From: Pseudomonadota bacterium
GTDB lineage: Bacteria; Pseudomonadota; Gammaproteobacteria; Steroidobacterales; Steroidobacteraceae
DNA: 64,000 bases
Assembly (NCBI GenBank): GCA_026398735.1
Contig: JAPLSH010000007.1
Coordinates: 40,624 to 104,623 of the forward strand
Reading direction: 5' to 3'
Both the position numbers and the translations under genes were made by a program. Every line of letters starts with the position of its first letter. The first letter of the stretch is position 1. The notes under the pieces were generated by a model. It ran no database searches. It was given only the letters and a program-made list of their open reading frames with translations, and was not told where the DNA came from. Of this stretch, positions 26,321 to 35,267 are shown piece after piece.

Positions 26321-27142
26321 ATGACGAGCCTGCCTGTCCCGACGCGCCGCGCCATCTGGCGACTCCTGCCCTTGGCGCTGGCACTGACTGTGCTGGCCGC
26401 CTGCACCAGCAACGGCAACAAGCTGTCGCGCCTGGCCCCCGACTCGCTGTATGAGCGCGCCTCCAAATCGCTGCGCAGCGGCGACTACCTAGAAGCGATC
26501 CGCGTCTACGAGGCCCTGACGGCCCGTTACCCGTTTACCGATCAGGCCCGCCAGTCGCGCCTCGACATCATCTACGCCTACTACAAGAACCGCGAAAAGG
26601 AATCGGCCATCGATGCCGCCGAAACCTTCATCCGTGAAAACCCGGCACATCCGCGTGTCGACTACGCTTGGTACATCAAGGGTCTGGTGGACTTCGAGCG
26701 CACGCCCAACAAAGTTGAGCGACTGGCCAACATCAATCTGGATGGCCGCCCGCCCAGCACCGCGCGCAAGTCGTTTCTGGCTCTCAAGGTGGTGGTGGAT
26801 CAATACCCCAAAAGCGCTTATGCCGCCGATGCACGCCGCCGCATGATCTATCTGCGCAACCGGCTGGCAGATTTCGAGATGCAAGTGGCTCGTTACTATC
26901 TGCAGCGCAGCGCATGGGTAGCTGCCGCACAGCGGGCGCAGGTCTCTATCGAGCAATACGATGGCGCACCGGCAACGCGTGAGGCTCTGCAGATCCTGAT
27001 CGAGTGCTATGAGAAGCTCGGCTACACCGAACTGGCTGCCAATACCCAGAAGGTCTATGCAGAGAACTTCCCGGCCGGCTCAACCGACGGCACGGGCGGC
27101 AACTCTCGCTGGTGGAAGATCTGGCAGAAGAAGAACGGCTGA
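26321..27142 (+). CDS. bamD: outer membrane protein assembly factor BamD
   Basis: Lipoprotein of 273 residues, an essential partner of BamA in inserting outer-membrane proteins. The signal peptide ends in the lipobox LAAC with the acylated Cys at about residue 28. It is followed by TPR-like repeats (YERASKSLRSGDYLEAIRVY; KSFLALKVVVDQYPKSAYAA; ALQILIECYEKLGYTELA), the usual BamD architecture. FERTPNKVERLANINLDGRP is the conserved middle loop. It is tail-to-tail with nadE, with four bases between stops. An AGGATCC sequence precedes the ATG. Confidence 0.96.
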   Translation: MTSLPVPTRRAIWRLLPLALALTVLAACTSNGNKLSRLAPDSLYERASKSLRSGDYLEAIRVYEALTARYPFTDQARQSRLDIIYAYYKNREKESAIDAAETFIRENPAHPRVDYAWYIKGLVDFERTPNKVERLANINLDGRPPSTARKSFLALKVVVDQYPKSAYAADARRRMIYLRNRLADFEMQVARYYLQRSAWVAAAQRAQVSIEQYDGAPATREALQILIECYEKLGYTELAANTQKVYAENFPAGSTDGTGGNSRWWKIWQKKNG

Positions 27143-27146
27143 TCGC

Positions 27147-28859
27147 TTAGCGGCGATAGCCATTGGTGATGGGATAGCGCCAGTCGCGGCCAAACGCGCG
27201 GCGGCTGACGCGGATGCCCGGCGGTGCTTGCCGACGCTTGTATTCATTGCGCTTGACCATGTCCAGCACGCGCCCAACTACAGCGCGATCAAAACCCCGC
27301 GCCACAATTTCATCGACCGACAGGTCATCCTCGATGAACGCCTCGAGGATGGCATCGAGCACTTCGTAAGCGGGCAATGAGTCGGTGTCTTTCTGGTCAT
27401 GGCGCAATTCGGCAGTGGGCTCACGTTCGATGACGCGCCGCGGAATAGCGTCGGCACCGCCGAAGTCGCCGCGCTCGTGTGCCAACACGTTGCGATAGCG
27501 CGCCAGCCGATACACCAACAACTTGCTGCAGTCTTTGATAGGCGCAAAGCCACCGTTCATGTCGCCATACAAGGTGGCATAGCCCACCGCCATCTCACTC
27601 TTGTTGCCAGTGGTCAGCAGCATGCGGCCGGTCTTGTTGGAGATGGCCATCAGCAATACGCCACGGCAGCGCGCCTGAATATTCTCTTCGGTAGTGTCTG
27701 GTTTAAGGCCGGCAAACTGTTCAGACAGCGCGCCCAGCGTAGATTCGAACATGCCCTCGATGCTGATCACGCCATGGGCTACGCCCAAGGTGCGCGCCTG
27801 TTCGGCTGCATCGTCGATGCTCATCTGCGACGTGTAACGCGACGGCATCATCACCACTTGCACGCGGTCTGGGCCAAGCGCATCGCGAGCAATAGCCAAT
27901 GTAAGGGCTGAATCCACACCGCCCGACAAACCCATCACAACACCGGGAAAGCCGTGCTTGGCGACGTAATCGCGCACACCCAGCACCAGCGCGCGATACA
28001 CGCTTTCTTCGGGACCTAGTTCCGGCGCAATGGGTGACGTGCCAACAGCATGGGCTGTCACGCCGCGACGACCCTCGCGACTGGGCCCTTCACGACGAAA
28101 CTCAACGCAAACCAGCGCCTCTTCAAAGGCACCGGCACGCAGCACGATCTCGCCATCGTGATCAAACACCACCGAGCGGCCGTCAAAAACCAGCTCGTCC
28201 TGGCCGCCCACCAAATTAACGTAGGCCAACGGCAGCCCCACTTCACTGACGCGCTGGCGCAGCATGCGCTCGCGCTCGCGTTGCTTACGCTGCTCATAGG
28301 GCGACGCATTGATGACCAGCAGCAACTCAGCGCCAGCAGCCAATGCAGCACGTGCCGGCTCTGGCTCCCAGATGTCCTCGCAGATCAACAACCCAACGCG
28401 AAAGCCTTTGATGTCGACCACTGTGGCGTCGGTGCCCGCAGTGAAATAGCGCTTTTCATCGAACACGCGATAGTTGGGCAGACAGCTCTTGCGATGGCGC
28501 GCCGGCTCTTGTCCACGCTGTAGCAACACTGCAGCGTTATAGATGCGTGGCGCACCAGCACTGCCTTCATATTCGGGATAGCCCACCATCACTGCAGGCA
28601 AGCTGGTGTCGCCCTCTGCACTGACCACTGCCGTGGCCAACTCGGTGAGCGCTGCGTCCACCTGCGCCCGCAGACCCCGATGAAACAGCAGGTCTTCGGG
28701 CGGATAACCCGACAAGGTGAGTTCGGGAAACAGCACTAGATCTGCGCCAAGCCCAGCCGCGCGCCGGCTCTCTGCCAGCACGCGGTCCAGGTTGCCCCGC
28801 ACATCGCCCACCAACAAATCGAGCTGGGCGAGTGCGACCTTGAGTGAGCCGGCGCTCAC
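27147..28859 (-). CDS. nadE: glutamine-dependent NAD+ synthetase
   Basis: Protein of 570 residues with two domains. The N-terminal nitrilase-like amidase releases ammonia from glutamine; its catalytic triad is visible as E46 in LFPELTLSG, K124 in HRKSCLPNY and C160 in LLICEDIWEP. The C-terminal NAD synthase has the ATP pyrophosphatase loop LSGGVDSALT (residues 311-320) and later TTGNKSEMAVGYATLYGDM. It converts nicotinate adenine dinucleotide to NAD. The start is GTG 28859, 12 bases after the sucD stop, and its ribosome site must lie inside the end of sucD, so expression may be coupled to sucD. Confidence 0.96.
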   Translation of the reverse strand: MSAGSLKVALAQLDLLVGDVRGNLDRVLAESRRAAGLGADLVLFPELTLSGYPPEDLLFHRGLRAQVDAALTELATAVVSAEGDTSLPAVMVGYPEYEGSAGAPRIYNAAVLLQRGQEPARHRKSCLPNYRVFDEKRYFTAGTDATVVDIKGFRVGLLICEDIWEPEPARAALAAGAELLLVINASPYEQRKQRERERMLRQRVSEVGLPLAYVNLVGGQDELVFDGRSVVFDHDGEIVLRAGAFEEALVCVEFRREGPSREGRRGVTAHAVGTSPIAPELGPEESVYRALVLGVRDYVAKHGFPGVVMGLSGGVDSALTLAIARDALGPDRVQVVMMPSRYTSQMSIDDAAEQARTLGVAHGVISIEGMFESTLGALSEQFAGLKPDTTEENIQARCRGVLLMAISNKTGRMLLTTGNKSEMAVGYATLYGDMNGGFAPIKDCSKLLVYRLARYRNVLAHERGDFGGADAIPRRVIEREPTAELRHDQKDTDSLPAYEVLDAILEAFIEDDLSVDEIVARGFDRAVVGRVLDMVKRNEYKRRQAPPGIRVSRRAFGRDWRYPITNGYRR

Positions 28860-28871
28860 GGGCGCGGCGAC

Positions 28872-30038
28872 CTACTTCTTACGCGCAGGACGCGAGACCG
28901 TGGTCTTGCGAACTGCTTTCTTGGCGGCCTTTTTAGCGACCTTCTTGGCAGCCTTTTTGGCGACCTTGACCGGTGCCTTCTTCACAGCTTTTTTGGCCGC
29001 TTTCTTGGCAACAGGCTTGGCAGCCTTCTTTGCGGCTTTCTTAGTCGCTTTCTTAGCGGCCTTCTTAGCAGCCTTTTTGGCGGCCTTTTTGGCGGCCGGC
29101 TTAGCGCGTGCCACAGGTGCCGCCGCAGCCACAACTACCGCTTCGCGACGGGCAGCCTTGGCAGCGCGGCGCTTGAGCAGATCGGCCATTGCGCCGCCCA
29201 ACTCAGCCGGCGACTTAACGGTGCGGACACCGGCAGCCTCCAGTGCCTTGAACTTGTCTGCGGCAGTGCCCTTGCCACCGGCCACCACGGCGCCGGCATG
29301 GCCCATGCGCTTGCCCGGCGGTGCGGTCACACCAGCGATGTAAGCCACCACCGGCTTGCTGACAAAGCGCGCGATGTGAGCTGCTGCAGCTTCTTCGTCG
29401 CTGCCGCCAATTTCGCCGACCATGATGATGCCTTCGGTCTGCGGATCGCGCTCAAACAGCTCGATGACGTCGATGAAGCTCATGCCGCGCACCGGATCGC
29501 CGCCGATGCCAACGCAGGTGCTCTGTCCCAGGCCATTCTGGGTGGTTTGGTGCACGGTCTCGTAAGTGAGGGTGCCCGAACGCGACACGATGCCGATGCG
29601 ACCCTTCTTGTGAATGAAGCCCGGCATGATGCCGATCTTGCATTCATCGGGCGTGATGATGCCCGGGCAGTTGGGGCCGATCAGGCGCGTGGCCGAGCCG
29701 GCCAGTGCCGCCTTGACGCGGATCATGTCGTTGACCGGAATGCCTTCAGTGATGCAGACCACCAACTCGATGCCCGCATCGGCGGCCTCGAGGATGGCAT
29801 CGGCCGCAGCAATAGCCGGTACGTAGATCATGCTGGTGGTGGCGCCGGTCTCACGCACGGCGTCGTGCGCAGTGTTGAACACCGGCAGATCCAGGTGAGT
29901 GGTACCACCGCCGCCTGGCTTGACGCCGCCGACAACACGCGTGCAGTAAGCGATGCACTGCTGTGAATGGAAGGTGCCCTGCTTACCGGTGAAGCCCTGG
30001 ACGATGACCTTGGTGCGCTTGTTTACAAGAATGCTCAT
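28872..30038 (-). CDS. sucD: succinyl-CoA ligase alpha subunit with a histone-H1-like Lys/Ala tail
   Basis: Alpha subunit of succinyl-CoA synthetase (TCA cycle; substrate-level ATP or GTP formation). Residues 1-290 match the full family length: CoA-binding start [47 protein letters not shown], and the phosphorylated histidine H247 in [10 protein letters not shown]. The family normally ends near residue 290. Here the frame continues for 98 residues of Lys/Ala repeats (KKAA units) ending SRPARKK, like eukaryotic H1 or bacterial AlgP/Hc1-type DNA-binding tails. No frameshift is needed. sucC lies 18 bases upstream and nadE starts 12 bases after the stop. Confidence 0.96.
   Translation of the reverse strand: MSILVNKRTKVIVQGFTGKQGTFHSQQCIAYCTRVVGGVKPGGGGTTHLDLPVFNTAHDAVRETGATTSMIYVPAIAAADAILEAADAGIELVVCITEGIPVNDMIRVKAALAGSATRLIGPNCPGIITPDECKIGIMPGFIHKKGRIGIVSRSGTLTYETVHQTTQNGLGQSTCVGIGGDPVRGMSFIDVIELFERDPQTEGIIMVGEIGGSDEEAAAAHIARFVSKPVVAYIAGVTAPPGKRMGHAGAVVAGGKGTAADKFKALEAAGVRTVKSPAELGGAMADLLKRRAAKAARREAVVVAAAAPVARAKPAAKKAAKKAAKKAAKKATKKAAKKAAKPVAKKAAKKAVKKAPVKVAKKAAKKVAKKAAKKAVRKTTVSRPARKK
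28905..29105 (-). repeat. in-frame tetrapeptide (KKAA-type) repeat coding for the SucD tail
   Basis: Degenerate 12-base units (variants of AAGAAAGCCGCC on the coding strand) encode repeated AAKK-type tetrapeptides, residues about 312-378 of SucD. Third codon positions vary between units (GCA, GCC and GCT alanine codons all occur), so the repeat is old or selected at protein level rather than a fresh slippage product. Confidence 0.8.
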
Positions 30039-30056
30039 GGGGGATATCCGTGTGTC

Positions 30057-31223
30057 TTACTTGGCGGCTGCGGCAGCGACAACTTTGCGCGCCGCATCGG
30101 TGAGGCCTACGGCCGGAATCAGCGCCAGACCGCTGTCTTTGAGCATCTGCTGGGCTTGGACGGCATTCGTGCCTTCGAGGCGTACCACCACCGGTACCGA
30201 CACACCCACCTTCTGGAAGGCAGTGATAACGGCTTCTGCCACGGTGTCGCAGCGCACGATGCCGCCGAACACATTGACCAGAATCGCCTTGACGTCGGGA
30301 TTGGAGAGGATGAGTTCGAACGCAGCGATGCCGCGCTCGACCGTCACACCGCCGCCGACGTCGAGGAAGTTGGCCGGCTTGCCGCCGTGCAACTTGATGA
30401 CGTCCATGGTGGCCATGGCAAGGCCCGCGCCGTTGACCATGCAGGCGATGTCGCCATCGAGCGAGACATAGTTGAGGTCGTGACGCGCAGCGCGCGCTTC
30501 CATCGGGTCTTCCTGCGTCTCGTCACGCAGCGCGACCAGCTCGGGATGGCGCATCAGCGCGTTGGGATCGATGCCGATCTTGGCATCGAGCGCCACAAGG
30601 TTGCCCTCTTTGGTGACGATCAGCGGATTGACCTCGACCAGGCTGGCATCGTTGTCGATGTACAGCTTGTACAGCGCCTTGAGGATGGCGGTGAACTGCG
30701 CGATCTGGTTGCCAGCCAGCTTCAGGCCAAAGGCCAGATTGCGGGCCTGATAGGCCTCGAGGCCCACAGCAGGGTGAATGGTTTCGCTGAGGATCTGCTC
30801 GGGGTGGTGAGCAGCGACTTCTTCGATGTCCATGCCGCCGGCAGCAGAGGCCACCACCGCGATGCGACCCTTTTCGCGGTTGAGCGTCAGGCTGAGATAA
30901 ATCTCGCGCTCGATGCCCGAACCGCTTTCGACGTAGACCTGATGGATGGGCAGGCCCTCTGCACCAGTCTGCGGGGTGACCAGGCGCTGACCCAGCAGAT
31001 GAGCGGCTGCGGCACCCACTTCAGTGGCGCTTTTGACGATCTTGACGCCGCCGGCTTTGCCGCGGCCACCAGCGTGCACCTGCGCTTTAACGACCCACAC
31101 CGGGCCGCCCAGACGACGCGCCACCTCGATGGCCTCCTGAGGGGTAGAAGCCGGCTCACCGGTGGGCACCGGGATGCCATAAGCGGCGAAAATCTTCTTG
31201 GACTGGTATTCGTGCAGGTTCAT
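30057..31223 (-). CDS. sucC: succinyl-CoA ligase beta subunit
   Basis: Protein of 388 residues, exactly the E. coli SucC length. ATP-grasp start [39 protein letters not shown], and [20 protein letters not shown] mark the nucleotide and succinyl-phosphate sites. [18 protein letters not shown] and [16 protein letters not shown] are typical of the C-terminal part. I chose ATG 31223, since MNLHEYQ is the universal start; the longer frame to 31415 is spurious. It forms an operon with sucD (18-base gap). It is divergent from pilS, with 153 bases between that hold no site I can name. Confidence 0.98.
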   Translation of the reverse strand: MNLHEYQSKKIFAAYGIPVPTGEPASTPQEAIEVARRLGGPVWVVKAQVHAGGRGKAGGVKIVKSATEVGAAAAHLLGQRLVTPQTGAEGLPIHQVYVESGSGIEREIYLSLTLNREKGRIAVVASAAGGMDIEEVAAHHPEQILSETIHPAVGLEAYQARNLAFGLKLAGNQIAQFTAILKALYKLYIDNDASLVEVNPLIVTKEGNLVALDAKIGIDPNALMRHPELVALRDETQEDPMEARAARHDLNYVSLDGDIACMVNGAGLAMATMDVIKLHGGKPANFLDVGGGVTVERGIAAFELILSNPDVKAILVNVFGGIVRCDTVAEAVITAFQKVGVSVPVVVRLEGTNAVQAQQMLKDSGLALIPAVGLTDAARKVVAAAAAK

Positions 31224-31376
31224 CGAGTGACCTTGAGTTGGCTGGAGGTTCAGCAGGTGAACAGTACCTGCAAATTCGGGCAGACATTGTGGCGAAAACA
31301 CGCTGCTGCCGCCACTGCTGGCGGTCATGACGTGATGCGCGTCGCGTTGCGCTTCAGGGGCCGGTGATAGAGTCAA

Positions 31377-33026
31377 ATGTCGATGGCAGCACCCGACAAC
31401 ACCCTCCCGCGGCAACCCGATCAGGCGCTCACCGACCTGGCTTGGCGCGTCATTGGCCTGATAAACATCTACCGGCTGCTGGTGGCCGCGGCCTTTGTCG
31501 CGCTGGGCTCACTGCCGGTGCTGCGCAGCAGTTTCAATATGACCTCGGGCAACCTGCTGCTGCTGTCTGCAGGATCCTATCTGACCGGCGCACTGGCACT
31601 ACTGACGTTGCCACAACGCGTCTGGCCTGGCCTGCGCAGCCTGGCCATCACGCACGCCAGTATCGACTCGCTGGCACTGGGCATCCTGTTGTTTGCGGTC
31701 GGCGGCGTGGGCAGCGGCTTTGGCATCCTGTTGGTGCTGCCCATCGGTGCGATGGCCATGCTGGCAGAGAACCGCGACGCCTATTTCATGACCTCTCTGG
31801 CCACTATCGCGCTGTTGGTGCAGCAGTCACTGGGCGCCAACACCAACGGCGCCGATTACTTGCTGACCGGCATCTTGGGCGTTGTGCTGTTTTTGGTGGC
31901 CGCTGCAGTGCGCCCCATTGCCACGCGGCTGCGAGAGAGCGAGGCATTGGTGCGGCGGCAGGAGATTGACCTGGCCAACCTGGCGCAGCTGTCGCAGTAC
32001 ATCGTCACCCACCTGCGTGAAAGCATGCTGGTCATCGACAAGAACGACCGCATTCGCCTTATCAACGACGCAGCGGCCAAAGTGCTGGGCGAAACAGCGG
32101 CCCTGCCCGGTGCACGCCTGCTGGATGTCGCGCCGCGTCTGACGGCGCTGCTGGGCCAGTGGCGCTCTACCAGTGCCCTCAATGCAATGCCAGACAGCCC
32201 GCTCACTGCAGCCGATGGCGCACGACTGCTGCAGCCGCATTTTGCGCCACTGGGCGGTGACGACCGGCGCGACTTGGTGTTGATCTTCCTGGAAGACACC
32301 GCACTGCTGGCAGAGCGCGTACAGCAGTCCAAGCTGGCAGCACTGGGCCGCTTGTCGGCCAGCATCGCGCACGAAATTCGCAACCCCATCGGCGCCATGA
32401 GTCATGCAGGCCAGCTGTTGGCCGAATCGCCCTCGCTAAGCCCCATCGAACGACGCCTCACCGGCATCATCCATGCCAACGGCGAGCGCGTCAGCAGGCT
32501 CATTGGCAGCATGCTCGAGTTTTCGCGCCGCGGCAGCAGCAAGCCCGAGCGTCTGCTGCTCTCGCAGTGGCTCACCAGCTTCCGGCAAGAGTTTCTGGCT
32601 ACGCACGAACTGGCCGCTGGCCGTTTGCTGATTTTGCCGGCGCTGCAACCGGACGTGGCAGCAGAACTGGAAGTGCGCACAGACCCCACGCAGTTGCATC
32701 AAGTGGTGTGGAACCTCTGCCATAACGCGATCACCCACGGCGCAAGCAGCAGCCCCTCAGCCGTAGAGCTGCGCTTTGGTCGACTGGGTAGCAACGACCG
32801 GCCTTATCTTGAAGTGGCCGATCGCGGCCCGGGCATCGACGTACCGGATGTCGAGCGCGTATTCGAACCGTTCTATTCCAAGTCCGACAAAGGCACGGGC
32901 CTGGGTCTGTTTCTAGCGCGTGAACTGGCACAGACCAATGGCGCTACGCTGCTGTATGAGCCGCGCAATGGTGGCGGCAGCGTGTTCCGCTTGGTGTTCA
33001 GTGATCCGGTACGTTGGGTACAGTAA
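31377..33026 (+). CDS. pilS: type IV pilus sensor histidine kinase PilS
   Basis: Membrane sensor kinase of 549 residues. Six hydrophobic segments occupy residues about 25-180, a PAS-like region follows (about 200-310, with THLRESMLVIDKNDRIRLIN), then the dimerisation domain with phospho-acceptor H332 in SASIAHEIRNPIGAMSHA. The ATPase part has WNLCHNAITHGA, DRGPGID and KGTGLGLFLARELA. It should phosphorylate PilR, 18 bases downstream, to control pilA. The start is uncertain between ATG 31377 and ATG 31383; no clear ribosome site is seen. Confidence 0.93.
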   Translation: MSMAAPDNTLPRQPDQALTDLAWRVIGLINIYRLLVAAAFVALGSLPVLRSSFNMTSGNLLLLSAGSYLTGALALLTLPQRVWPGLRSLAITHASIDSLALGILLFAVGGVGSGFGILLVLPIGAMAMLAENRDAYFMTSLATIALLVQQSLGANTNGADYLLTGILGVVLFLVAAAVRPIATRLRESEALVRRQEIDLANLAQLSQYIVTHLRESMLVIDKNDRIRLINDAAAKVLGETAALPGARLLDVAPRLTALLGQWRSTSALNAMPDSPLTAADGARLLQPHFAPLGGDDRRDLVLIFLEDTALLAERVQQSKLAALGRLSASIAHEIRNPIGAMSHAGQLLAESPSLSPIERRLTGIIHANGERVSRLIGSMLEFSRRGSSKPERLLLSQWLTSFRQEFLATHELAAGRLLILPALQPDVAAELEVRTDPTQLHQVVWNLCHNAITHGASSSPSAVELRFGRLGSNDRPYLEVADRGPGIDVPDVERVFEPFYSKSDKGTGLGLFLARELAQTNGATLLYEPRNGGGSVFRLVFSDPVRWVQ

Positions 33027-33044
33027 GGACTTAAGCTGCGCGCC

Positions 33045-34370
33045 ATGGCCAAACCCCGCATCCTCATCGTCGATGACGAGCCCGATCTGGTCGAACTGAT
33101 CGAGCTGACGCTCAGTCGCATGGACTTGACCAGTGCCGCGGCCTATACGTTGGCCGATGCGCGTAAGCAGTTGCAAAGCGGCAGCTTCGAGCTATGCCTG
33201 TGCGACATGCGTCTGCCCGATGGCGATGGCCTCGACCTGCTCGAATGGGCGCAGACCCACAAGCCCACGCTGCCACTGGCCATCATCACCGCCCACGGCA
33301 ACGTTGAAACCGCGGTGCGTGCGCTCAAGGGCGGCGCCTTTGATTTTGTCTCCAAGCCACTGGACTTAGGCGTGCTGCGCCGGCTGGTGATGCGTGCGCT
33401 GAAGATCAGCGATGCGCCCTCTGCAAACAGCGCCACCCTGCGCGGCCCGCTGCTGCTGGGCGACTCGGCTCCCATGCAGCAACTGCGCAGCATGATTGCC
33501 CGCGTCGGTCGCAGTCAGGCGCCGGTGCACATCGCTGGCGAATCGGGCACTGGCAAAGAGCTGGTCGCACGACTCATCCATCAATCAGGTCCACGTGCCG
33601 AAGGTCCCTTCACTGCGGTCAACTGCGGCGCCATCCCCAGCGAGCTGATGGAAAGCGAATTCTTCGGTCATAAGCGCGGCAGCTTTACCGGTGCCGTCAG
33701 TGACAGTCGCGGCCTGTTGCAGTCTTCTGAAGGTGGCACGCTGTTTCTCGACGAAGTCGCCGACCTGCCACTGCACATGCAGGTCAAGCTGCTGCGCGTT
33801 ATCCAGGAAAAAAGCGTACGGCCGATTGGCGAGTCACAAGAAGTGCCGTTGGATATACGAGTGTTGTCAGCGACGCACCGGGACCTGCGCGCACTGGTGG
33901 CCGAAGGGCGCTTTCGCGAAGACCTGTATTACCGCATCAATGTCATCGAACTGAAGGTGCCCGCGCTGCGGGAGCGCCCCGGCGACATCCGCGAACTGGC
34001 CGAACATCTGCTGGAACGGCTCGCGCAGCGGGCCGGCACCACGACACCGTTGCTGACCACCGCCGCACTGCAGGCCCTGCAAGCGCATGGCTTTCCGGGC
34101 AACGTGCGCGAATTAGAAAACAGCCTTGAACGCGCCTTTACGCTCAGTGACGGCCAACAGATCGATACCGGTGACTTACAGCTACGCACCGACGGCAGCG
34201 AGGACGATGACGGTGGAGATGATCTGGACGATCAGCTCTCCTCAGTAGAGCGCGATGCCATCGTGCGCGCACTGCAGCAGAGCCGCTACAACAAGACTGC
34301 AGCGGCCAAGCTGCTGGGCATCAGCTTTCGTACGCTGCGCTATCGCATAAAGAAGCTGGGTATCGAGTGA
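33045..34370 (+). CDS. pilR: type IV pilus sigma-54 response regulator PilR
   Basis: NtrC-type activator of 441 residues. The receiver domain has phospho-acceptor D54 in [11 protein letters not shown]. The AAA+ domain has Walker [17 protein letters not shown] and the sigma-54 contact loop GSFTGA (a Ser variant of GAFTGA), then [16 protein letters not shown]. The C-terminal Fis-type helix-turn-helix is [20 protein letters not shown]. It activates pilA; a strong sigma-54 promoter lies 109 bases after its stop, in front of pilA. It forms an operon with pilS. Confidence 0.95.
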   Translation: MAKPRILIVDDEPDLVELIELTLSRMDLTSAAAYTLADARKQLQSGSFELCLCDMRLPDGDGLDLLEWAQTHKPTLPLAIITAHGNVETAVRALKGGAFDFVSKPLDLGVLRRLVMRALKISDAPSANSATLRGPLLLGDSAPMQQLRSMIARVGRSQAPVHIAGESGTGKELVARLIHQSGPRAEGPFTAVNCGAIPSELMESEFFGHKRGSFTGAVSDSRGLLQSSEGGTLFLDEVADLPLHMQVKLLRVIQEKSVRPIGESQEVPLDIRVLSATHRDLRALVAEGRFREDLYYRINVIELKVPALRERPGDIRELAEHLLERLAQRAGTTTPLLTTAALQALQAHGFPGNVRELENSLERAFTLSDGQQIDTGDLQLRTDGSEDDDGGDDLDDQLSSVERDAIVRALQQSRYNKTAAAKLLGISFRTLRYRIKKLGIE

Positions 34371-34377
34371 CCATTTT

Positions 34378-34401
34378 TGTCACTCACTGACCTGCTGTGT
34401 C
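34378..34401 (+). promoter_or_regulatory. paired TGTC boxes, possible PilR binding sites
   Basis: TGTC occurs at 34378-34381 and again at 34398-34401, 20 bases apart (two helical turns). This is roughly 105-128 bases upstream of the start point expected from the pilA sigma-54 promoter. PilR of Pseudomonas binds repeated (C/G)TGTC-type boxes at a similar distance. Short motif, so modest confidence. Confidence 0.4.
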
Positions 34402-34478
34402 AGCCATGCCTACTCTGAGCAATTTAACCAAACCTGTTCGCAGTCTCGAATCAATCACTTGCAAAGGTGGGCAGATGT

Positions 34479-34494
34479 TGGCACAGCGTTTGCT
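34479..34494 (+). promoter_or_regulatory. sigma-54 promoter of pilA
   Basis: TGGCAC-AGCGT-TTGCT matches the sigma-54 -24/-12 consensus TGGCACG-N4-TTGCW, with the GG and GC dinucleotides at correct spacing. It lies 60 bases before the pilA ATG and directly after the gene for the sigma-54 activator PilR. Confidence 0.9.
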
Positions 34495-34554
34495 TTGAAA
34501 GGCTCAGGCATCTGCCGACCGTTTTACTCATTGCATCCCCCCAGGAGAATTGTC

Positions 34555-35028
34555 ATGAAGTCTGTGCAAAAGGGTTTCACCCTGATCGAACTGATGATCG
34601 TTGTGGCCATCGTCGGCATCCTTGCCGCTGTTGCTATCCCCGCTTATCAGGACTACACCATTCGCGCCCAGGTCACCGAGGCCATGAGCCTGTCCAGTGC
34701 CGCCAAGGCTGCTGTGGCCGAAACATTTGCCAACACTGGCGCGTTCCCCACCTCAAACGCTGCAGCTGGTTTGAGCGCCACCATCAGCGGCAAGTACGTC
34801 TCTGACCTGACCGTGGGCGCAGGTGGCGTGATCACCGCCACGTTCGGCACCGCCGCCAACGGCAAGCTCAACGCCAAAAAGCTCACCTTGGTTCCGGGCA
34901 CGTCGGCGAGCAACGACATTGTTTGGCAGTGCGGCCTGAAGCGCCTTGGCGCCTCAGTGTTCACCGCCACCGGCGCTGATGCCACGGACGTTGATTCCAA
35001 GTATCTGCCGACTGAGTGCCGTGCCTAA
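34555..35028 (+). CDS. pilA: type IV major pilin PilA
   Basis: Prepilin of 157 residues. The leader MKSVQKG is cut before Phe by PilD, giving [20 protein letters not shown] with the invariant Glu5 and the hydrophobic assembly helix. The globular part ends with a cysteine pair (WQCG near residue 124 and TECRA at the end) that should close the D-loop disulfide. AGGAGA sits eight bases before the ATG. The promoter is sigma-54 type, and a strong terminator follows, so pilA is probably monocistronic. Only one pilin gene is seen here. Confidence 0.96.
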   Translation: MKSVQKGFTLIELMIVVAIVGILAAVAIPAYQDYTIRAQVTEAMSLSSAAKAAVAETFANTGAFPTSNAAAGLSATISGKYVSDLTVGAGGVITATFGTAANGKLNAKKLTLVPGTSASNDIVWQCGLKRLGASVFTATGADATDVDSKYLPTECRA

Positions 35029-35065
35029 GCCTGCGCAGCATCGAGCCTAAGTGCTCGATCTGCTG

Positions 35066-35097
35066 ACAAGCCCCTCCTAGTGAGGGGCTTGTTTTTT
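35066..35097 (+). terminator. rho-independent terminator after pilA
   Basis: Stem ACAAGCCCCTC / GAGGGGCTTGT (11 bp, perfect) with loop CTAGT and a run of six T at 35092-35097, beginning 38 bases after the pilA stop. Confidence 0.95.
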
Positions 35098-35267
35098 GTG
35101 GGGTCAGAATCGCTGTGACTCACTGCCGTTATGACAAGCCCCAATTGGGACGTCGGTCACGCGCACCACAGCCCTGCTATGTGACGATCCGACCAGTTAT
35201 GACCCCTTGTCGCAGTACCGTACGCGCGTAGCGTTGGCCTGCAGCATTTTGCAGGGCACCGGATGAC

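Noticed and set aside
28905..29105. CRISPR or satellite-like repeat within the sucD 3' end
   Set aside because: The short units have no spacers and stay in frame as AAKK tetrapeptides, so this is a protein-coding repeat.
31224..31376. Leaderless promoter for pilS (TTGCGC ... GATAGA)
   Set aside because: The spacing between the boxes is only 13 bases, too short for a sigma-70 promoter.
35029..35267. Small gene or tRNA between pilA and pilB
   Set aside because: Only the pilA terminator and a short leader were found; no cloverleaf arms and no frame with a ribosome site.
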